Shown: positions 28,550 through 38,152, counted from the stretch's first letter. The stretch: DNA of 64,000 bases from Pseudomonas sp. N3-W (GCF_024970185.1 NZ_CP103965.1:4398001-4462000); one strand, 5' to 3'. A program made the numbers and translations. Notes: generated by a model not told the origin, from the letters alone.

Positions 28550-28863
28550 TGTGCTGGCCTCATTGCGGGCAGGCTCTCTCCCACATTGGGCTGGGGGGTG
28601 GGCTGGGGTTTGGGGGGACTGTGCTGGCCTCATCGCGGGCAAGCCCGACTCCCACATTGGGCCGGGGGTGGGCTGGGGTTTGGGGGGACTGTGCTGGCCT
28701 CATCGCGGGCAGGCTCGCTCCCACATTGGGCTGGGGGGTGGGCTGGGGTTTGGGGTGTCTGTGCTGGCCTCATCGCGGGCAAGCCCGACTCCCACATTGG
28801 GCCGGGGGTGGGTTTGGGGTGACTGGTCTGGCCTCATCGCGGGCAAGCCCGGCTCCCACATGG
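28550..28863. repeat. Five-unit tandem array of a 70-bp REP-containing repeat
   Basis: CTGGCCTCAT recurs at 28554, 28624, 28694, 28764 and 28828 (steps 70, 70, 70, 64). Each unit carries one REP core (CGCGGGCAAGCCCG...CTCCCACA) and a G-rich linker (GGGGGTGGGCTGGGGTTTGG). Unlike the array at 16 kb, only single, same-orientation REPs are repeated. Reading frames here are artefacts. Confidence 0.9.
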
Positions 28864-28931
28864 TTCTATGGCGCTCACATCTCCCCTGCTCGCGAAGAGG
28901 CCGGAACAGGCGACACAACAGCACGGATCGA

Positions 28932-30377
28932 TCAGTGCCCGCGGCTGCGCAACCATTGCAAGAACCCTTTCTTCTCTATCGTCTTGGGCGCTTCCTGGGT
29001 CAGGGTCTGGGCGGTGTGCAGACGCAATTCAAGCAATGCTTTCATCGCTTCGTTGATGTCGTGACGGGCATCGAGGCACGGCTTGAGGTATTCCTTTTCG
29101 ATGCGATACAGCGCGCAGAAGGTCTTGGCAGTGAATTCGGCAGGGACCGATTCATCGGACAAAATCCCCGCCTCGCCGATCACCTCGCCCGGCCCCATGC
29201 GCCCGGCTTCGAACTTGACCCCGGCGCGGCTCAAGGCCACCGAGACCACACCGGATTCGATGATGAACAGGTGATCGCTGACTTCGCCGCTCGCCAGGAT
29301 CACTTCCCCGGCGCGGAACGTTTGCAGTTTCATGTTCTGGCTGAACGTTTCTTTCTCTTCCTGGCGCAGGGTCGAGAAAATGCTCGAGCTGTCCAGCAAC
29401 GCCCGGGGCCGTGACAGGCTGGCCGGCGCGTTAGGCTCGACGCTGGACAACAGGCTGACGCCCGACGCCTGCAAGTGCCGATAAGCCAGGTCGAACAGCA
29501 GATTGCGCACCATGCGCTTCTGATCCATGGACACCACGAAACCGCTGATTTCGTACTCCACGCCACTGCTGCTGGAGCTTTTCAGCGCCACGCACGGTGC
29601 CGGCTTGGCCAACAGGAACCGACAACCCTGCATCGCTCGTTCCAGCGCGTCGATGACCGTATGCGGTCGGGCATGGGGACTCAACTGCAGGCTGATGGAG
29701 ACACCAAAAATGTCGCTGGGCCGGCTGAAGTTGATGATCTTGGCCTTGGCCGCGAGGGAATTGGGGATAACCGCCATGCTGCCCTGGGACGTCTGCATGC
29801 GCGTGGCGCGCCAGTCGATGTCGGTGACCCGGCCTTCGGTGCCGTCGATGGAGATCCAGTCATCGATCTGATAAGGCTTGGTGGCGTTCAGCACGATGCC
29901 GGAGAACACATCGCTGAGCGTGCTTTGCAGCGCCAGGCCGACAATGATCGCCACCGCGCCGGACGTCGCCAGCACACCTTTGACCGGCAGGTCCAGCACG
30001 TAGGCCATGGCGGCGATGATCGCGATCAGGAAAATCACCGCCCCGATGATGTCCTGCAACAGACGCCCGGTGTGGCCGACCCGTTGCATCATCACCGCGC
30101 CGAGCAGCACCGTCAGCGTGCGTGCGCCGAACAGCCACCAGCCGATCTGCAAGCCGGTGGCCGCCAGATGCAGCGCCACGTTGTCGGCCCAGGGCGGGGG
30201 CTCCATCGGGTTCAGGCCCTCGTTGAACAGCAGGAAGCTGAACAGCGAGAAAATCACCAGGCGCACGGCCAGTTTCCAGTTGCTGCCGCTGGCACTGATC
30301 AAACGCCACAAACCGATGTCGACAAGAACCAGAACCACCGCGCACAACAGTGGATGATCGGTGAGCAGTGACAGCAT
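28932..30377 (-). CDS. MscS-family mechanosensitive channel with C-terminal cyclic-nucleotide-binding domain
   Basis: Protein of 481 aa. Several TM helices (about 5-165), then the MscS pore and beta domain: TSGAVAIIVGLALQSTLSDVFSGIVL, the G/A-rich pore helix, and PYQIDDWISIDGTEGRVTDI. The last 140 residues form a cNMP-binding fold (FRAGEVILASGEVSDHLFII and GPGEVIGEAGILSDE). It is a gated ion channel that may respond to a nucleotide as well as to membrane tension. ATG 30377 (GGAG 9 bp upstream) is preferred over GTG 30449. Confidence 0.9.
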   Translation of the reverse strand: MLSLLTDHPLLCAVVLVLVDIGLWRLISASGSNWKLAVRLVIFSLFSFLLFNEGLNPMEPPPWADNVALHLAATGLQIGWWLFGARTLTVLLGAVMMQRVGHTGRLLQDIIGAVIFLIAIIAAMAYVLDLPVKGVLATSGAVAIIVGLALQSTLSDVFSGIVLNATKPYQIDDWISIDGTEGRVTDIDWRATRMQTSQGSMAVIPNSLAAKAKIINFSRPSDIFGVSISLQLSPHARPHTVIDALERAMQGCRFLLAKPAPCVALKSSSSSGVEYEISGFVVSMDQKRMVRNLLFDLAYRHLQASGVSLLSSVEPNAPASLSRPRALLDSSSIFSTLRQEEKETFSQNMKLQTFRAGEVILASGEVSDHLFIIESGVVSVALSRAGVKFEAGRMGPGEVIGEAGILSDESVPAEFTAKTFCALYRIEKEYLKPCLDARHDINEAMKALLELRLHTAQTLTQEAPKTIEKKGFLQWLRSRGH

Positions 30378-30495
30378 CAAACAACTCCAGCAAAGGCCAA
30401 TACGCAAAGATCGCACGAATTGGGCACAGTGTAGGAGGATTTGATTCACTCAGGCAGGGCACACGTTTCAAACCCACAGGGTCAGTGGATTGATT

Positions 30496-31362
30496 TCAAG
30501 AGGCCATCCGCCCAAACCGCCCCGACTGATAGTCGGCAAAGGCCTGGTGAATTTCCTGCTCGCTGTTCATCACGAACGGGCCATGGCCGACGATGGGCTC
30601 GTCGATCGGTTCGCCGCTGAGCAGCAACACCAGCGCGTCATCGTTCGCTTGCAGGCTGATCTGCCGACCATCGCGTTCGAACAGCGCCAATTGTCCCTGC
30701 TGCGCCAGTTCCTGGCCATTGACCTGCACCGTGCCACGCAGGACCACCAGCGCCGTGTTGCGACCTTCGTGCAGGTCCAGGGTCAACGACTTGCCGCCAT
30801 TGAGACGAATGTCCCAGACATCGATCGGGGTGAACGTGCGCGACGGACCTGTGTGGCCGTCGAACTCACCGGCGATCAGGCGCAGGCTGCCAGCGTCGTC
30901 CTTGAGCGCGATGCTCGGGATGTCGCTGTCGAGGATCGTCTGATAACCGGCGTCGGCCATTTTGTCCCTGGCAGGCAAGTTGACCCACAGCTGCACCATT
31001 TCCATGGTGCCACCGCTTTTGGCGAAGCCTTCGGAGTGGAACTCCTCATGGATGATCCCGGAGGCGGCCGTCATCCACTGCACGTCGCCAGGGCCGATCT
31101 TGCCACCGCCGCCGCTGGAATCGCGGTGCTCCAGTTCGCCGTCGTAGACGATGGTCACGGTTTCAAACCCGCGATGCGGGTGCTGGCCGACGCCACGGCG
31201 TTCTGTGGTCGGGGTGAATTCGACGGGGCCGGCATGGTCCAGCAACAGAAACGGGCTGATGTGCTTGCCCAGGTTGTCATAGGAAAACAGCGTGCGAACC
31301 GGAAAACCGTCACCGACCCAATGCGGTCGTGGGCTGGTGTAAATGCCGATGATGTTTTTCAT
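30496..31362 (-). CDS. Pirin-family protein (cupin, possible quercetinase-type)
   Basis: Protein of 288 aa with the pirin bicupin pattern: [19 protein letters not shown] carrying the metal-binding His residues at about 61-80, [18 protein letters not shown] at about 92-109 (His and Glu ligands), and a C-terminal cupin half. Bacterial pirins are iron proteins, some with quercetin dioxygenase activity; the role here is not evident. It is divergent from dkgB, with a 22-bp inverted repeat between them. Confidence 0.9.
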   Translation of the reverse strand: MKNIIGIYTSPRPHWVGDGFPVRTLFSYDNLGKHISPFLLLDHAGPVEFTPTTERRGVGQHPHRGFETVTIVYDGELEHRDSSGGGGKIGPGDVQWMTAASGIIHEEFHSEGFAKSGGTMEMVQLWVNLPARDKMADAGYQTILDSDIPSIALKDDAGSLRLIAGEFDGHTGPSRTFTPIDVWDIRLNGGKSLTLDLHEGRNTALVVLRGTVQVNGQELAQQGQLALFERDGRQISLQANDDALVLLLSGEPIDEPIVGHGPFVMNSEQEIHQAFADYQSGRFGRMAS

Positions 31363-31445
31363 TCTGCCTCCAAATCGGATGAGTAACGCATGCATTAAGC
31401 TTAAAACTGAATGCTTTGCGGCACTAGACGGCAAAAACCGGCTTG

Positions 31446-31467
31446 ATCGTTCTATCAGGAGAACGAT
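31446..31467. promoter_or_regulatory. 22-bp inverted repeat between pirin and dkgB
   Basis: ATCGTTCT, six bases, AGAACGAT: a perfect 8-6-8 dyad 84 bp from the pirin start and 119 bp from the dkgB start. It has the size of a TetR- or LysR-type operator. No regulator gene is adjacent. Confidence 0.5.
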
Positions 31468-31585
31468 AAACACGCTTTCGATTCATGACTTGTGGTCAAC
31501 ATTGCTTTGCCCAACAGGCGGTTTTTCTCACGCTAACCGGCGCGGATACTGGTGCCCATTCCCACTGCAACCGAAGGATTCAACC

Positions 31586-32389
31586 ATGTCTGTTCCCGCT
31601 TTTGGTCTTGGTACGTTTCGTCTGCAAGGCCAGGTGGTCATCGATTCGGTGAGCACCGGCCTTGAGCTGGGCTACCGGGTCATCGACACCGCGCAAATCT
31701 ACGAGAACGAAGCCGAGGTCGGCCAGGCCATCGCCGCCAGCGGCATCGCCCGTGACCAGTTGTTCATCACCAGCAAAATCTGGGTCGCCAATTTCGCCAA
31801 GGACAGACTGATCGACAGCCTCAGGGAAAGCCTGCAAAAACTGCAGACCGACTACCTTGACCTGACACTGATTCACTGGCCGTCGCCTGAAAACCAGGTG
31901 CCGGTCGAAGAATTCATGGGCGCTCTGCTCGAAGCGAAGAAGCTGGGCCTGACCCGGCAGATCGGGGTGTCGAACTTCACCATCGACCTGATGAAACAGG
32001 CGATTGCCGCCGTTGGTGCCGAACACATCGCCACCCACCAGATCGAACTGCACCCGTACCTGCAAAACCGCAAGGTGGCCGACTTTGCTCGCAGCCAGGG
32101 TATCCAGATAACTTCGTACATGACCCTGGCCTACGGCGAAGTGCTCAAAGACCCGCTGATCCGGCAGATTGCCGAGCGCCTTCAGGCGACACCTGCGCAA
32201 GTCACGCTGGCCTGGGCCATGCAGTCGGGTTACGCGGTCATCCCGTCTTCGACCCGCCGCGCCAACCTGCAAAGCAACCTGCTGGCCTGCAATCTGACGT
32301 TGAGCGAGGCCGACATGGCCTTGATCGCCGGGCTTGATCGCGGCCAGCGCCTGACCAGCCCCAAAGGCATCGCACCGCACTGGGATTGA
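31586..32389 (+). CDS. dkgB: 2,5-diketo-D-gluconate reductase B (aldo/keto reductase)
   Basis: Protein of 267 aa that closely follows E. coli DkgB along its length: [10 protein letters not shown] at the start, [22 protein letters not shown] catalytic Asp/Tyr region (DTAQIY at about 38-43), LTLIHWPSP with the catalytic His, GVSNFT, the [11 protein letters not shown] strand, and [14 protein letters not shown] for NADPH binding near the C-terminus. It reduces keto-sugars and other aldehydes or ketones with NADPH. ATG 31586 gives the family length; longer frames have no support. It ends 9 bp from the convergent kinase gene. Confidence 0.95.
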   Translation: MSVPAFGLGTFRLQGQVVIDSVSTGLELGYRVIDTAQIYENEAEVGQAIAASGIARDQLFITSKIWVANFAKDRLIDSLRESLQKLQTDYLDLTLIHWPSPENQVPVEEFMGALLEAKKLGLTRQIGVSNFTIDLMKQAIAAVGAEHIATHQIELHPYLQNRKVADFARSQGIQITSYMTLAYGEVLKDPLIRQIAERLQATPAQVTLAWAMQSGYAVIPSSTRRANLQSNLLACNLTLSEADMALIAGLDRGQRLTSPKGIAPHWD

Positions 32390-32398
32390 GCCTCGGGA

Positions 32399-35300
32399 TC
32401 AAGCGTCGGTCTGTCCAAGTCTCTGATCGAGCAAGGTCATGGCCTGTTGCAGACGATCCACTGCCGCGTTGATCGCCACCCAGTCGTCGCCGTCGCAGGC
32501 CTGTTCCAGTTGCTCGCAACACTCGATCAGGCGCATCGCCCGGACCATGCGCGCGCCGCCCTTGATGCGGTGCGCCAGGTCCTCAAGGCCCTGACGATCA
32601 TTGGCAGCCTGGACCTCAAGCAGCTGTTGACGGTCCATCCGATTGGTCACGACCAGATCATGCAGCAGCCGATTGATCAACGTACGGTCCGTACCGACGT
32701 ATTGCTCCAGGCCTGCCAGATCGATTTCAGCGGGCGCTGATGTTTCATCTGCCCTGGGCGCTTCACCCGGGAATCTGTCGGCGAGCCACGCGCTCAAGTC
32801 CGCGAGCCGGATGGGTTTGAACAGACAATCGTCCATGCCGGCTTCCAGGCAACGACGCTTTTCTTCGGGCCGGGCATTGGCGGTAAAACCCAGAATCAAT
32901 GTCGGCGGCAACCCTCGAGCCTGTTCCTCGGCACGCAACGCCGCGGTCAGTTCATAGCCGTTGAGCAGCGGCATGTTGCAGTCGGTGATCAACACATCGA
33001 TTGCATGCCTGCGCCATTGCTCCAGCCCCTGTTGACCGTCCTCGGCTTCGAGCACCCGATGCCCCAGGTAGCTCAATTGCCGGGACAACAGCAACCGGTT
33101 GGCCGGGTAATCATCCACCACCAGAATCGTCAACGACCGGGTCGCGCCCTGCAATCCAGGTTCTGGTGCAGCCGGTATGTCTAACGGCGGCAACACGAGC
33201 AAGTCCAGGCTGACCTCGACCTGCGTGCCCTGACCCGTCTCGCTACGCAGGATCAACTGGCCGCCCATCATGTCGCACAGCGTACGGCTGATGACCAACC
33301 CCAACCCCGACCCGCTGCGCCCGGACTGTCCGCTGACCTGGCTGAACGGACTGAACAGACGCTGCTGATCGGCCTCGCTGATACCGATGCCGCTGTCTTC
33401 AATGGTGACCTTTATCTGCCAGTACTGCGCCAAGGCTGGCGCCATTTGCAGTGACAGGCTGACCGCGCCTTGCTGAGTGAACTTGATGGCGTTGCTCAAC
33501 AGATTGGACAGCACCTGCTTGAAGCGCGTGGGGTCGATCAGCACATCGTTATCGCTGAACTCGCTCAGTTCGACGCGCCATTGCAGGTTCTTCTCCCGGG
33601 CCAGGCCTTCGAAAACCCGGCATACCGATTCCACCAGCGTGCGCAGGTTGGCCCGTTCCGGGGTCAGGGACAAATGCCCCGACTCGATGCGCGCGATATC
33701 GAGAATATCGCCGATCAAGCCCAGCAATTGTTGCGCCGCAGTGGAGGCCACCTCGATAGCGAAACGATCGGTGACGCCCTCCTCCGAGCGTTTCAGGGCC
33801 AGTTCGAGCATGCCGATCAGGGCGTTCATCGGTGTACGAATTTCATGGCTCATGGTCGCCAGAAAAGTGGTCTTGGCCCGATTGGCATCATCGGCGGCGT
33901 CCTTGGCGTCCTGCAATTGCCGCATCCATTGCTGGCGCTGACGAATCTGCCGCCGCTGCCAGGCAATCCAGCCGAGGGCAAGCAACAACAGGCCGCCAGC
34001 CACCGCAAAGCCCTGAAAAATGCCGTCACGATGGCGCAGCCAGTCGCTGTCGTCGGTCACCACGTCATTGCTCCAGCGCGCCACCAACTCGTCCATCTCC
34101 TGGGGCGAGATACTCAGCAACGCCTTGTTCAGGATCGAATGCAGCTCCAGCGCACCGCGACCCGTGGCCAGGGTGTAGCGCGCCGGTTCATTGCCCACCG
34201 TGCTATTGATGCGCAGGCGATCCTGATACTGGCGGGCAATCAGGTAACGGGTCAGGAACAGCGAACTGAGTGCCGCATCGGCCTGCCCTTTCACCACTGC
34301 CTCCAGACCTTGGACCGGGCTTTGTACTTCCACAAATCGAACGCCCGGCGCCCGAGCCTCGATGAATTCGCGCAATGGATGCGTGCGATAGATTGCCAGG
34401 CGTTTACCCGCCAGATCCTCCAGGGTTTTCGGGCTGCTGTCGGCGACGGCGCTGACCAGCACAAAGGGGTTGCTCATGTAGGCACGCGTGAAGCGCAGCT
34501 CCGCTTCCTGTTCGGTGCTGGGAATGATCAGTGACAACAGGTCAATCTGTCCCGCCTTGAGTTGCTCGATCTGTTGATCCAGCGTGCTGTTGCGCTGGAC
34601 CTTGAAATTCAGGCCGCTACGCTGGCTGATCATTGTCAGTAACTGCGCCGCCAGCCCGGTGAACCGGCCCTGCGCGTCAAAAAACGCCAGCGGCGCGAAG
34701 TTCTCGACGACGCCCACCGTCACCAGCGGATGCTGATCGAGCCAGCGCTGCTCCTTGACGCTCAGGCTCACCTGTTGCTGACCGAGTGTGTTGGCCTTGC
34801 CGGCCCTCCAGCGTTGCTCGATAACGGCGCGCTGATCGAGCGGAATCGCCGCCAGTGCCTTGTCGACGATGCCCTTGAGCCGCGTATTGTCGGCGGCCAG
34901 GGCGAAGCCGAACGGGTTGGCGTCCAGCGCCGCCGGATACGACAGTTGCACGTTGTTGAGGTAATTATTGTTGATGAGGTAATTGCTGCTGATCAGGTCG
35001 CCCAGAAACACGTCGTCCTGGCCGAACGCGACACCGCCAAGCGCCTCCAGCGTCGAGGCGTACAGGTGCAGGTGTGCATCCGGATAAGCTGCCTCGACGT
35101 CCGCCAGCGGCAAATAGTGATCGACCATGGCCACGCGTTTGTCCGCCAGGTCCTGGGGCATGCGCTCCTCCAGACGGGTCACCAGCATCGGCTGATCGTC
35201 GGCGTAGGCGCGTGATCGGATCAGGCCAGGGTCGGCGCCCTCGAAATTATTCGCGGTGCCCAGCAGGTCCAGCTCATCGCGCTTGACGGCGTCCATGGCT

Positions 35301-35629
35301 GACTGGCGCGTGCCGTAGCGAAACACTTCGACCTTGATGTTCAACAGTTGCGCCAGCAGGTAAGCGTAGTCAGCGGTAATGCCTTCCAGGTCCTCATGGT
35401 TGCGAGACACCTCGAACGGCGGGTAGTCCGGTCCCGCGACCCCCAGACGCAAGACGTGCTTGTCACGCAGCCACTGCCAATCCTTTTCGTCAAGACGGAC
35501 CTGGTAACCGGCAACCGTGGAATGCCCCAGCAGATCCAGCTGCGTGGGTTCGTCGGCCGCCGCGACACCGAGACTCACAAGCGCCAACCACATTGCAACG
35601 AACAGATAGGCACGCACGGCCGGGCTCAC
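32399..35629 (-). CDS. BvgS/EvgS/RocS-like hybrid sensor histidine kinase, copy 1
   Basis: Protein of 1076 aa. Signal or TM segment at the N-terminus, two tandem periplasmic Venus-flytrap (SBP_bac_3) domains (about 55-265 and 295-525), a TM helix at about 548-566, no PAS, HisKA with SHEIRTPMN (phospho-His595), HATPase with GSGLGLVISRTL, receiver with Asp883 (ITDCNMPLLNG) and Hpt with His1020 (LAHRIKGG). It is the unorthodox His-Asp-His relay that feeds a BvgA-type regulator. The GTG start directly follows the regulator's TAA stop, so the two are co-transcribed. VFT ligands in this family are small molecules; none can be named here. It differs from copy 2 in lacking PAS. Confidence 0.94.
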   Translation of the reverse strand: MSPAVRAYLFVAMWLALVSLGVAAADEPTQLDLLGHSTVAGYQVRLDEKDWQWLRDKHVLRLGVAGPDYPPFEVSRNHEDLEGITADYAYLLAQLLNIKVEVFRYGTRQSAMDAVKRDELDLLGTANNFEGADPGLIRSRAYADDQPMLVTRLEERMPQDLADKRVAMVDHYLPLADVEAAYPDAHLHLYASTLEALGGVAFGQDDVFLGDLISSNYLINNNYLNNVQLSYPAALDANPFGFALAADNTRLKGIVDKALAAIPLDQRAVIEQRWRAGKANTLGQQQVSLSVKEQRWLDQHPLVTVGVVENFAPLAFFDAQGRFTGLAAQLLTMISQRSGLNFKVQRNSTLDQQIEQLKAGQIDLLSLIIPSTEQEAELRFTRAYMSNPFVLVSAVADSSPKTLEDLAGKRLAIYRTHPLREFIEARAPGVRFVEVQSPVQGLEAVVKGQADAALSSLFLTRYLIARQYQDRLRINSTVGNEPARYTLATGRGALELHSILNKALLSISPQEMDELVARWSNDVVTDDSDWLRHRDGIFQGFAVAGGLLLLALGWIAWQRRQIRQRQQWMRQLQDAKDAADDANRAKTTFLATMSHEIRTPMNALIGMLELALKRSEEGVTDRFAIEVASTAAQQLLGLIGDILDIARIESGHLSLTPERANLRTLVESVCRVFEGLAREKNLQWRVELSEFSDNDVLIDPTRFKQVLSNLLSNAIKFTQQGAVSLSLQMAPALAQYWQIKVTIEDSGIGISEADQQRLFSPFSQVSGQSGRSGSGLGLVISRTLCDMMGGQLILRSETGQGTQVEVSLDLLVLPPLDIPAAPEPGLQGATRSLTILVVDDYPANRLLLSRQLSYLGHRVLEAEDGQQGLEQWRRHAIDVLITDCNMPLLNGYELTAALRAEEQARGLPPTLILGFTANARPEEKRRCLEAGMDDCLFKPIRLADLSAWLADRFPGEAPRADETSAPAEIDLAGLEQYVGTDRTLINRLLHDLVVTNRMDRQQLLEVQAANDRQGLEDLAHRIKGGARMVRAMRLIECCEQLEQACDGDDWVAINAAVDRLQQAMTLLDQRLGQTDA

Positions 35630-36250
35630 TTAAATCAGATGATTACGTTTGGCGAATTCCCTGAGGTGCACGGCCGAGGACACGCCGAGTTTTTCGATCA
35701 GGCGCGTCTTGTAGGTGCTGACGGTCTTGTGGCTCAGGTGCATTCGCTCGGCAATTGCCTTGTTGCTGGTGCCCCGGGCCAGGCATTGCAGAATGGTCAA
35801 TTCGCGGTCGGAGAGACTGTCGATCTGCTGTTTTTCGCTGCGCTGGACATTGCTCAGCGCGGCCGCAGGCAAATGCGCGAAGTAGGTGTATCCGGCCATG
35901 ACGGCATGCACCGCCTTGCTCAACTGCGCCAACTCATTGGTCTTGGCCACGTACGCCAGGGCACCGGCACGCATGCAGCGCTCCTGGAAATACATCGGGT
36001 CCTGGGAGGTGAACACCAGGACTCGAGAGGCCACACCAGCGGCCTTGATCCGCCCGAGCACATCCAGCCCGTCCATGGTCGGCATGATCAGGTCCAGCAC
36101 TACCAGGTCCGGTGAATGGTCGCGCAGGATCGCCATCACTTCATTGCCGCTGGCCGCCTCGACAACTCGTTTGAATCCCTCTTTTTCCAGCACGATTTTG
36201 ACTGCGGCACGCACAACCGGATGATCGTCCACAATCAGTGCGAACTTCAT
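35630..36250 (-). CDS. BvgA/RocA-like NarL-family response regulator, copy 1
   Basis: Protein of 206 aa: receiver with DDHP at 8-11 and phospho-Asp53 (VVLDLIMPTMDG), then a LuxR-type HTH (LSDRELTILQCLARGTSNKA and HKTVSTYKTRLIEKLGV). The recognition helix is almost that of Bordetella BvgA, whose sites are inverted TTTCYTA heptads, and the MAGYTYF segment is also shared. It should take phosphate from the Hpt domain of the adjacent kinase. ATG 36250 sits at the receiver start; the longer frame has no support. Probably binds the TAGGAAA/TTTCCTA operators in this region. Confidence 0.94.
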   Translation of the reverse strand: MKFALIVDDHPVVRAAVKIVLEKEGFKRVVEAASGNEVMAILRDHSPDLVVLDLIMPTMDGLDVLGRIKAAGVASRVLVFTSQDPMYFQERCMRAGALAYVAKTNELAQLSKAVHAVMAGYTYFAHLPAAALSNVQRSEKQQIDSLSDRELTILQCLARGTSNKAIAERMHLSHKTVSTYKTRLIEKLGVSSAVHLREFAKRNHLI

Positions 36251-36362
36251 GGCAACTCCTGGCAAAAATCTGTTGATTGCGCGGCGCATACCCGCCGGAA
36301 AAGTCCGGAATAGACGCAACGGCTGCGCGATGACTCTCGCATGGAAAGCTGAAGGCATGTAC

Positions 36363-36378
36363 CTGTCAGAACTGACAG
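36363..36378. promoter_or_regulatory. CTGTCAG-AA-CTGACAG inverted repeat upstream of regulator copy 1
   Basis: Perfect 7-2-7 dyad 113-128 bp upstream of the regulator start and 19 bp after the pseudo-receiver gene end. It could be an operator of the regulator-kinase operon or a weak hairpin behind the preceding gene; there is no T-run, so an operator is favoured. It does not match the TAGGAAA motif. Confidence 0.4.
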
Positions 36379-36396
36379 TAGCGACGAACGGTCATC

Positions 36397-36816
36397 TCAG
36401 CCGGTCAGTTGCTGGCGGTACTGGAATGGCTCCTGCGCACAGGGGTCGACCCTCGCCATCAACTGGCCGATGGTCAATGAATCCGGCAGCGGTTCGTGGG
36501 TCACCTGGACTTTTTCCGCCGTACAGCCGGTGGTCGCCAGCAGCCCAGCCTGTTCGCCGTCGTAGACAAACGCGTGACGAACCTGCGGGTTGTCGAGGAA
36601 CAACCCCGGCAGGTTGATGACACCAGCGGCCAACGAGGCGTTGATGACCACCAGGTCGAACGGCTCGCAACCGTATTCCACCAACACCAACAGCTCCGCA
36701 AGGTCCTGCACCGGCGCCACCCGAAAGTAATCGAGCTGATTGAACAGGCGCTCGATTTTCATCCGGTGAAAGTGCTGCGCGTCGGCGATCAGGATGCGTA
36801 AAGCTTTGTTCGGCAT
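36397..36816 (-). CDS. Stand-alone receiver-like protein lacking the phospho-Asp
   Basis: Protein of 139 aa that follows a receiver fold (LRILIADAQHFHRMKIERLF at the start, DLVVINASL at the third strand) but has Asn59 at the phosphorylation position and only one residue of the acidic pair (Ala11-Asp12). The C-terminal third has no recognised domain. It should not be phosphorylated in the usual way, so it may act as a constitutive partner or decoy for the neighbouring relay. It has its own TAGGACT/TTTCCTA site upstream, and lies between RocR-like copy 1 and the regulator gene. Confidence 0.75.
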   Translation of the reverse strand: MPNKALRILIADAQHFHRMKIERLFNQLDYFRVAPVQDLAELLVLVEYGCEPFDLVVINASLAAGVINLPGLFLDNPQVRHAFVYDGEQAGLLATTGCTAEKVQVTHEPLPDSLTIGQLMARVDPCAQEPFQYRQQLTG

Positions 36817-36887
36817 TGTGGGTGGCCTCCAGAACGGGGACAAATTCGTCAGCGCGCAAGACTACGGAAGCCATGCCATGGTTGATG

Positions 36888-36901
36888 TAGGACTTTTCCT
36901 A
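36888..36901. promoter_or_regulatory. BvgA-type operator upstream of the pseudo-receiver gene
   Basis: TAGGACT/TTTCCTA: 14 bp, one heptad exact and the other with two changes from TAGGAAA. It lies 72-85 bp upstream of the pseudo-receiver start. No second site at 21-22 bp was found. Confidence 0.55.
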
Positions 36902-36946
36902 AAAATAGGCTCTGATATCCGACGATTGCATTAACTCGACCTGTGC

Positions 36947-38152
36947 TCAGCACTCGATCCGCGCATCATCACGCCGCTGAAGCCAGTGCAATAAATCATC
37001 GCCACTCATTGGACGCGCATACCAGTAGCCCTGCCCCTGTGTGCACCCCAAGGCCAGTAATTGCTGGCGTTGCGCGTCGGTCTCGATGCCTTCGATCACC
37101 ACCGACATGCCCAGGGTTTCGCCCAGAGCCAGGGTGCTGCTGATCACGGCACGACAGCGCGGCTCGTGTTCCAGCGTGCGAACAAATTCGGCGTCGAGCT
37201 TGATCTCGTTAAACGGCAACTGACAAAGCCGTTGAAGGGAGGAAAAACCGGCACCGAAGTCATCGATGGATAACCGACAGCCCATCATGCGCAGGCGCAC
37301 AAGACTTTCGAGGCTGGTGGCCGGCGCTTCCAGCAGGCCGCTTTCGGTGAGTTCGAAGGTCAGGCTGGCGCCACGCGTAGCGTGACGGCTGAGGATGCTC
37401 TTGATGGTTGAAGCCAGCTCGCCGTTGGCCAACTGCGCCGCTTGCAGGTTAAACGCCATGTTCAGTGCAAAACCACGGCTTCTGGCCTGTTTCTGGAGGT
37501 TCAAGGCTTGATCCAACTGCCCGAACAACAACTCATCCATCAACCCGCAGCGCTCCAGCACCGGCATGAACTGCGCAGGTGAAACCACGCCCTTGAACGG
37601 GTGCAACCAGCGGCACAACACTTCTACGCCGCAGACCTCACCGGTCTGCAGGTTGAATTTGGGTTGATACCAGGCGTGCAACTGCTGCTCGGCCAACGCC
37701 CGACGCACCGCCCACTCACTGGCGAATTCAACCTGTGCGGCAGACCTTGGCCCGGCAGTCGGCCGGTTGACGTGATTTTCCAGCAAATGCTCCAGCACTG
37801 ATCCGTGCAGCGGCTTGCCAACATCACCGAGCAATTCCAGGCCCAGCAGCGATACCATTTGCTGCACCGCCCGTCGCAGATCGACCGACAGCGAACTGCT
37901 GATGATGATCGCCTTTACCTGCCCCGATGCACCGACGCGCTTGAGAAACTCCAGCCCGTCCATGCCTTCCATCTGCAAGTCGCAGAGGGCGATGTCCACC
38001 GCACCGACAGCGTCCAGCACCTCCAGCGCCTCGGCGCCATCACTGGCTTCGAACACCTCGCGGCAACCGAGCGTGCGCAGCATGTTGACCGCGACGGAGC
38101 GCTGGAAGTCATGGTCTTCGAGAACAAGGACGCGCAGTGGCAGGCAGGACAT
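36947..38152 (-). CDS. REC-EAL response regulator (RocR-like c-di-GMP phosphodiesterase), copy 1
   Basis: Protein of 401 aa: receiver (ED at 12-13, phospho-Asp58 in LCDLQMEGMDG, Lys in GDVGKP), then EAL domain. Catalytic pattern: EVL in place of EAL, FNLQAAQL (Asn), FELTES (Glu), DDFGAGFSSL, IKLD, EGIE and QGQGY. All metal- and substrate-binding residues known from RocR are present, so activity is expected. In P. aeruginosa RocR competes with RocA for the kinase and opposes it. Tandem TAGGAAA sites lie 63-97 bp upstream. Confidence 0.93.
   Translation of the reverse strand: MSCLPLRVLVLEDHDFQRSVAVNMLRTLGCREVFEASDGAEALEVLDAVGAVDIALCDLQMEGMDGLEFLKRVGASGQVKAIIISSSLSVDLRRAVQQMVSLLGLELLGDVGKPLHGSVLEHLLENHVNRPTAGPRSAAQVEFASEWAVRRALAEQQLHAWYQPKFNLQTGEVCGVEVLCRWLHPFKGVVSPAQFMPVLERCGLMDELLFGQLDQALNLQKQARSRGFALNMAFNLQAAQLANGELASTIKSILSRHATRGASLTFELTESGLLEAPATSLESLVRLRMMGCRLSIDDFGAGFSSLQRLCQLPFNEIKLDAEFVRTLEHEPRCRAVISSTLALGETLGMSVVIEGIETDAQRQQLLALGCTQGQGYWYARPMSGDDLLHWLQRRDDARIEC

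Noticed and set aside
27847..29414. Gly/Trp-rich plus-strand frames of 300-400 codons
   Set aside because: They run through the 70-bp tandem array and antisense to the AhpD-like and MscS genes, with no Shine-Dalgarno.
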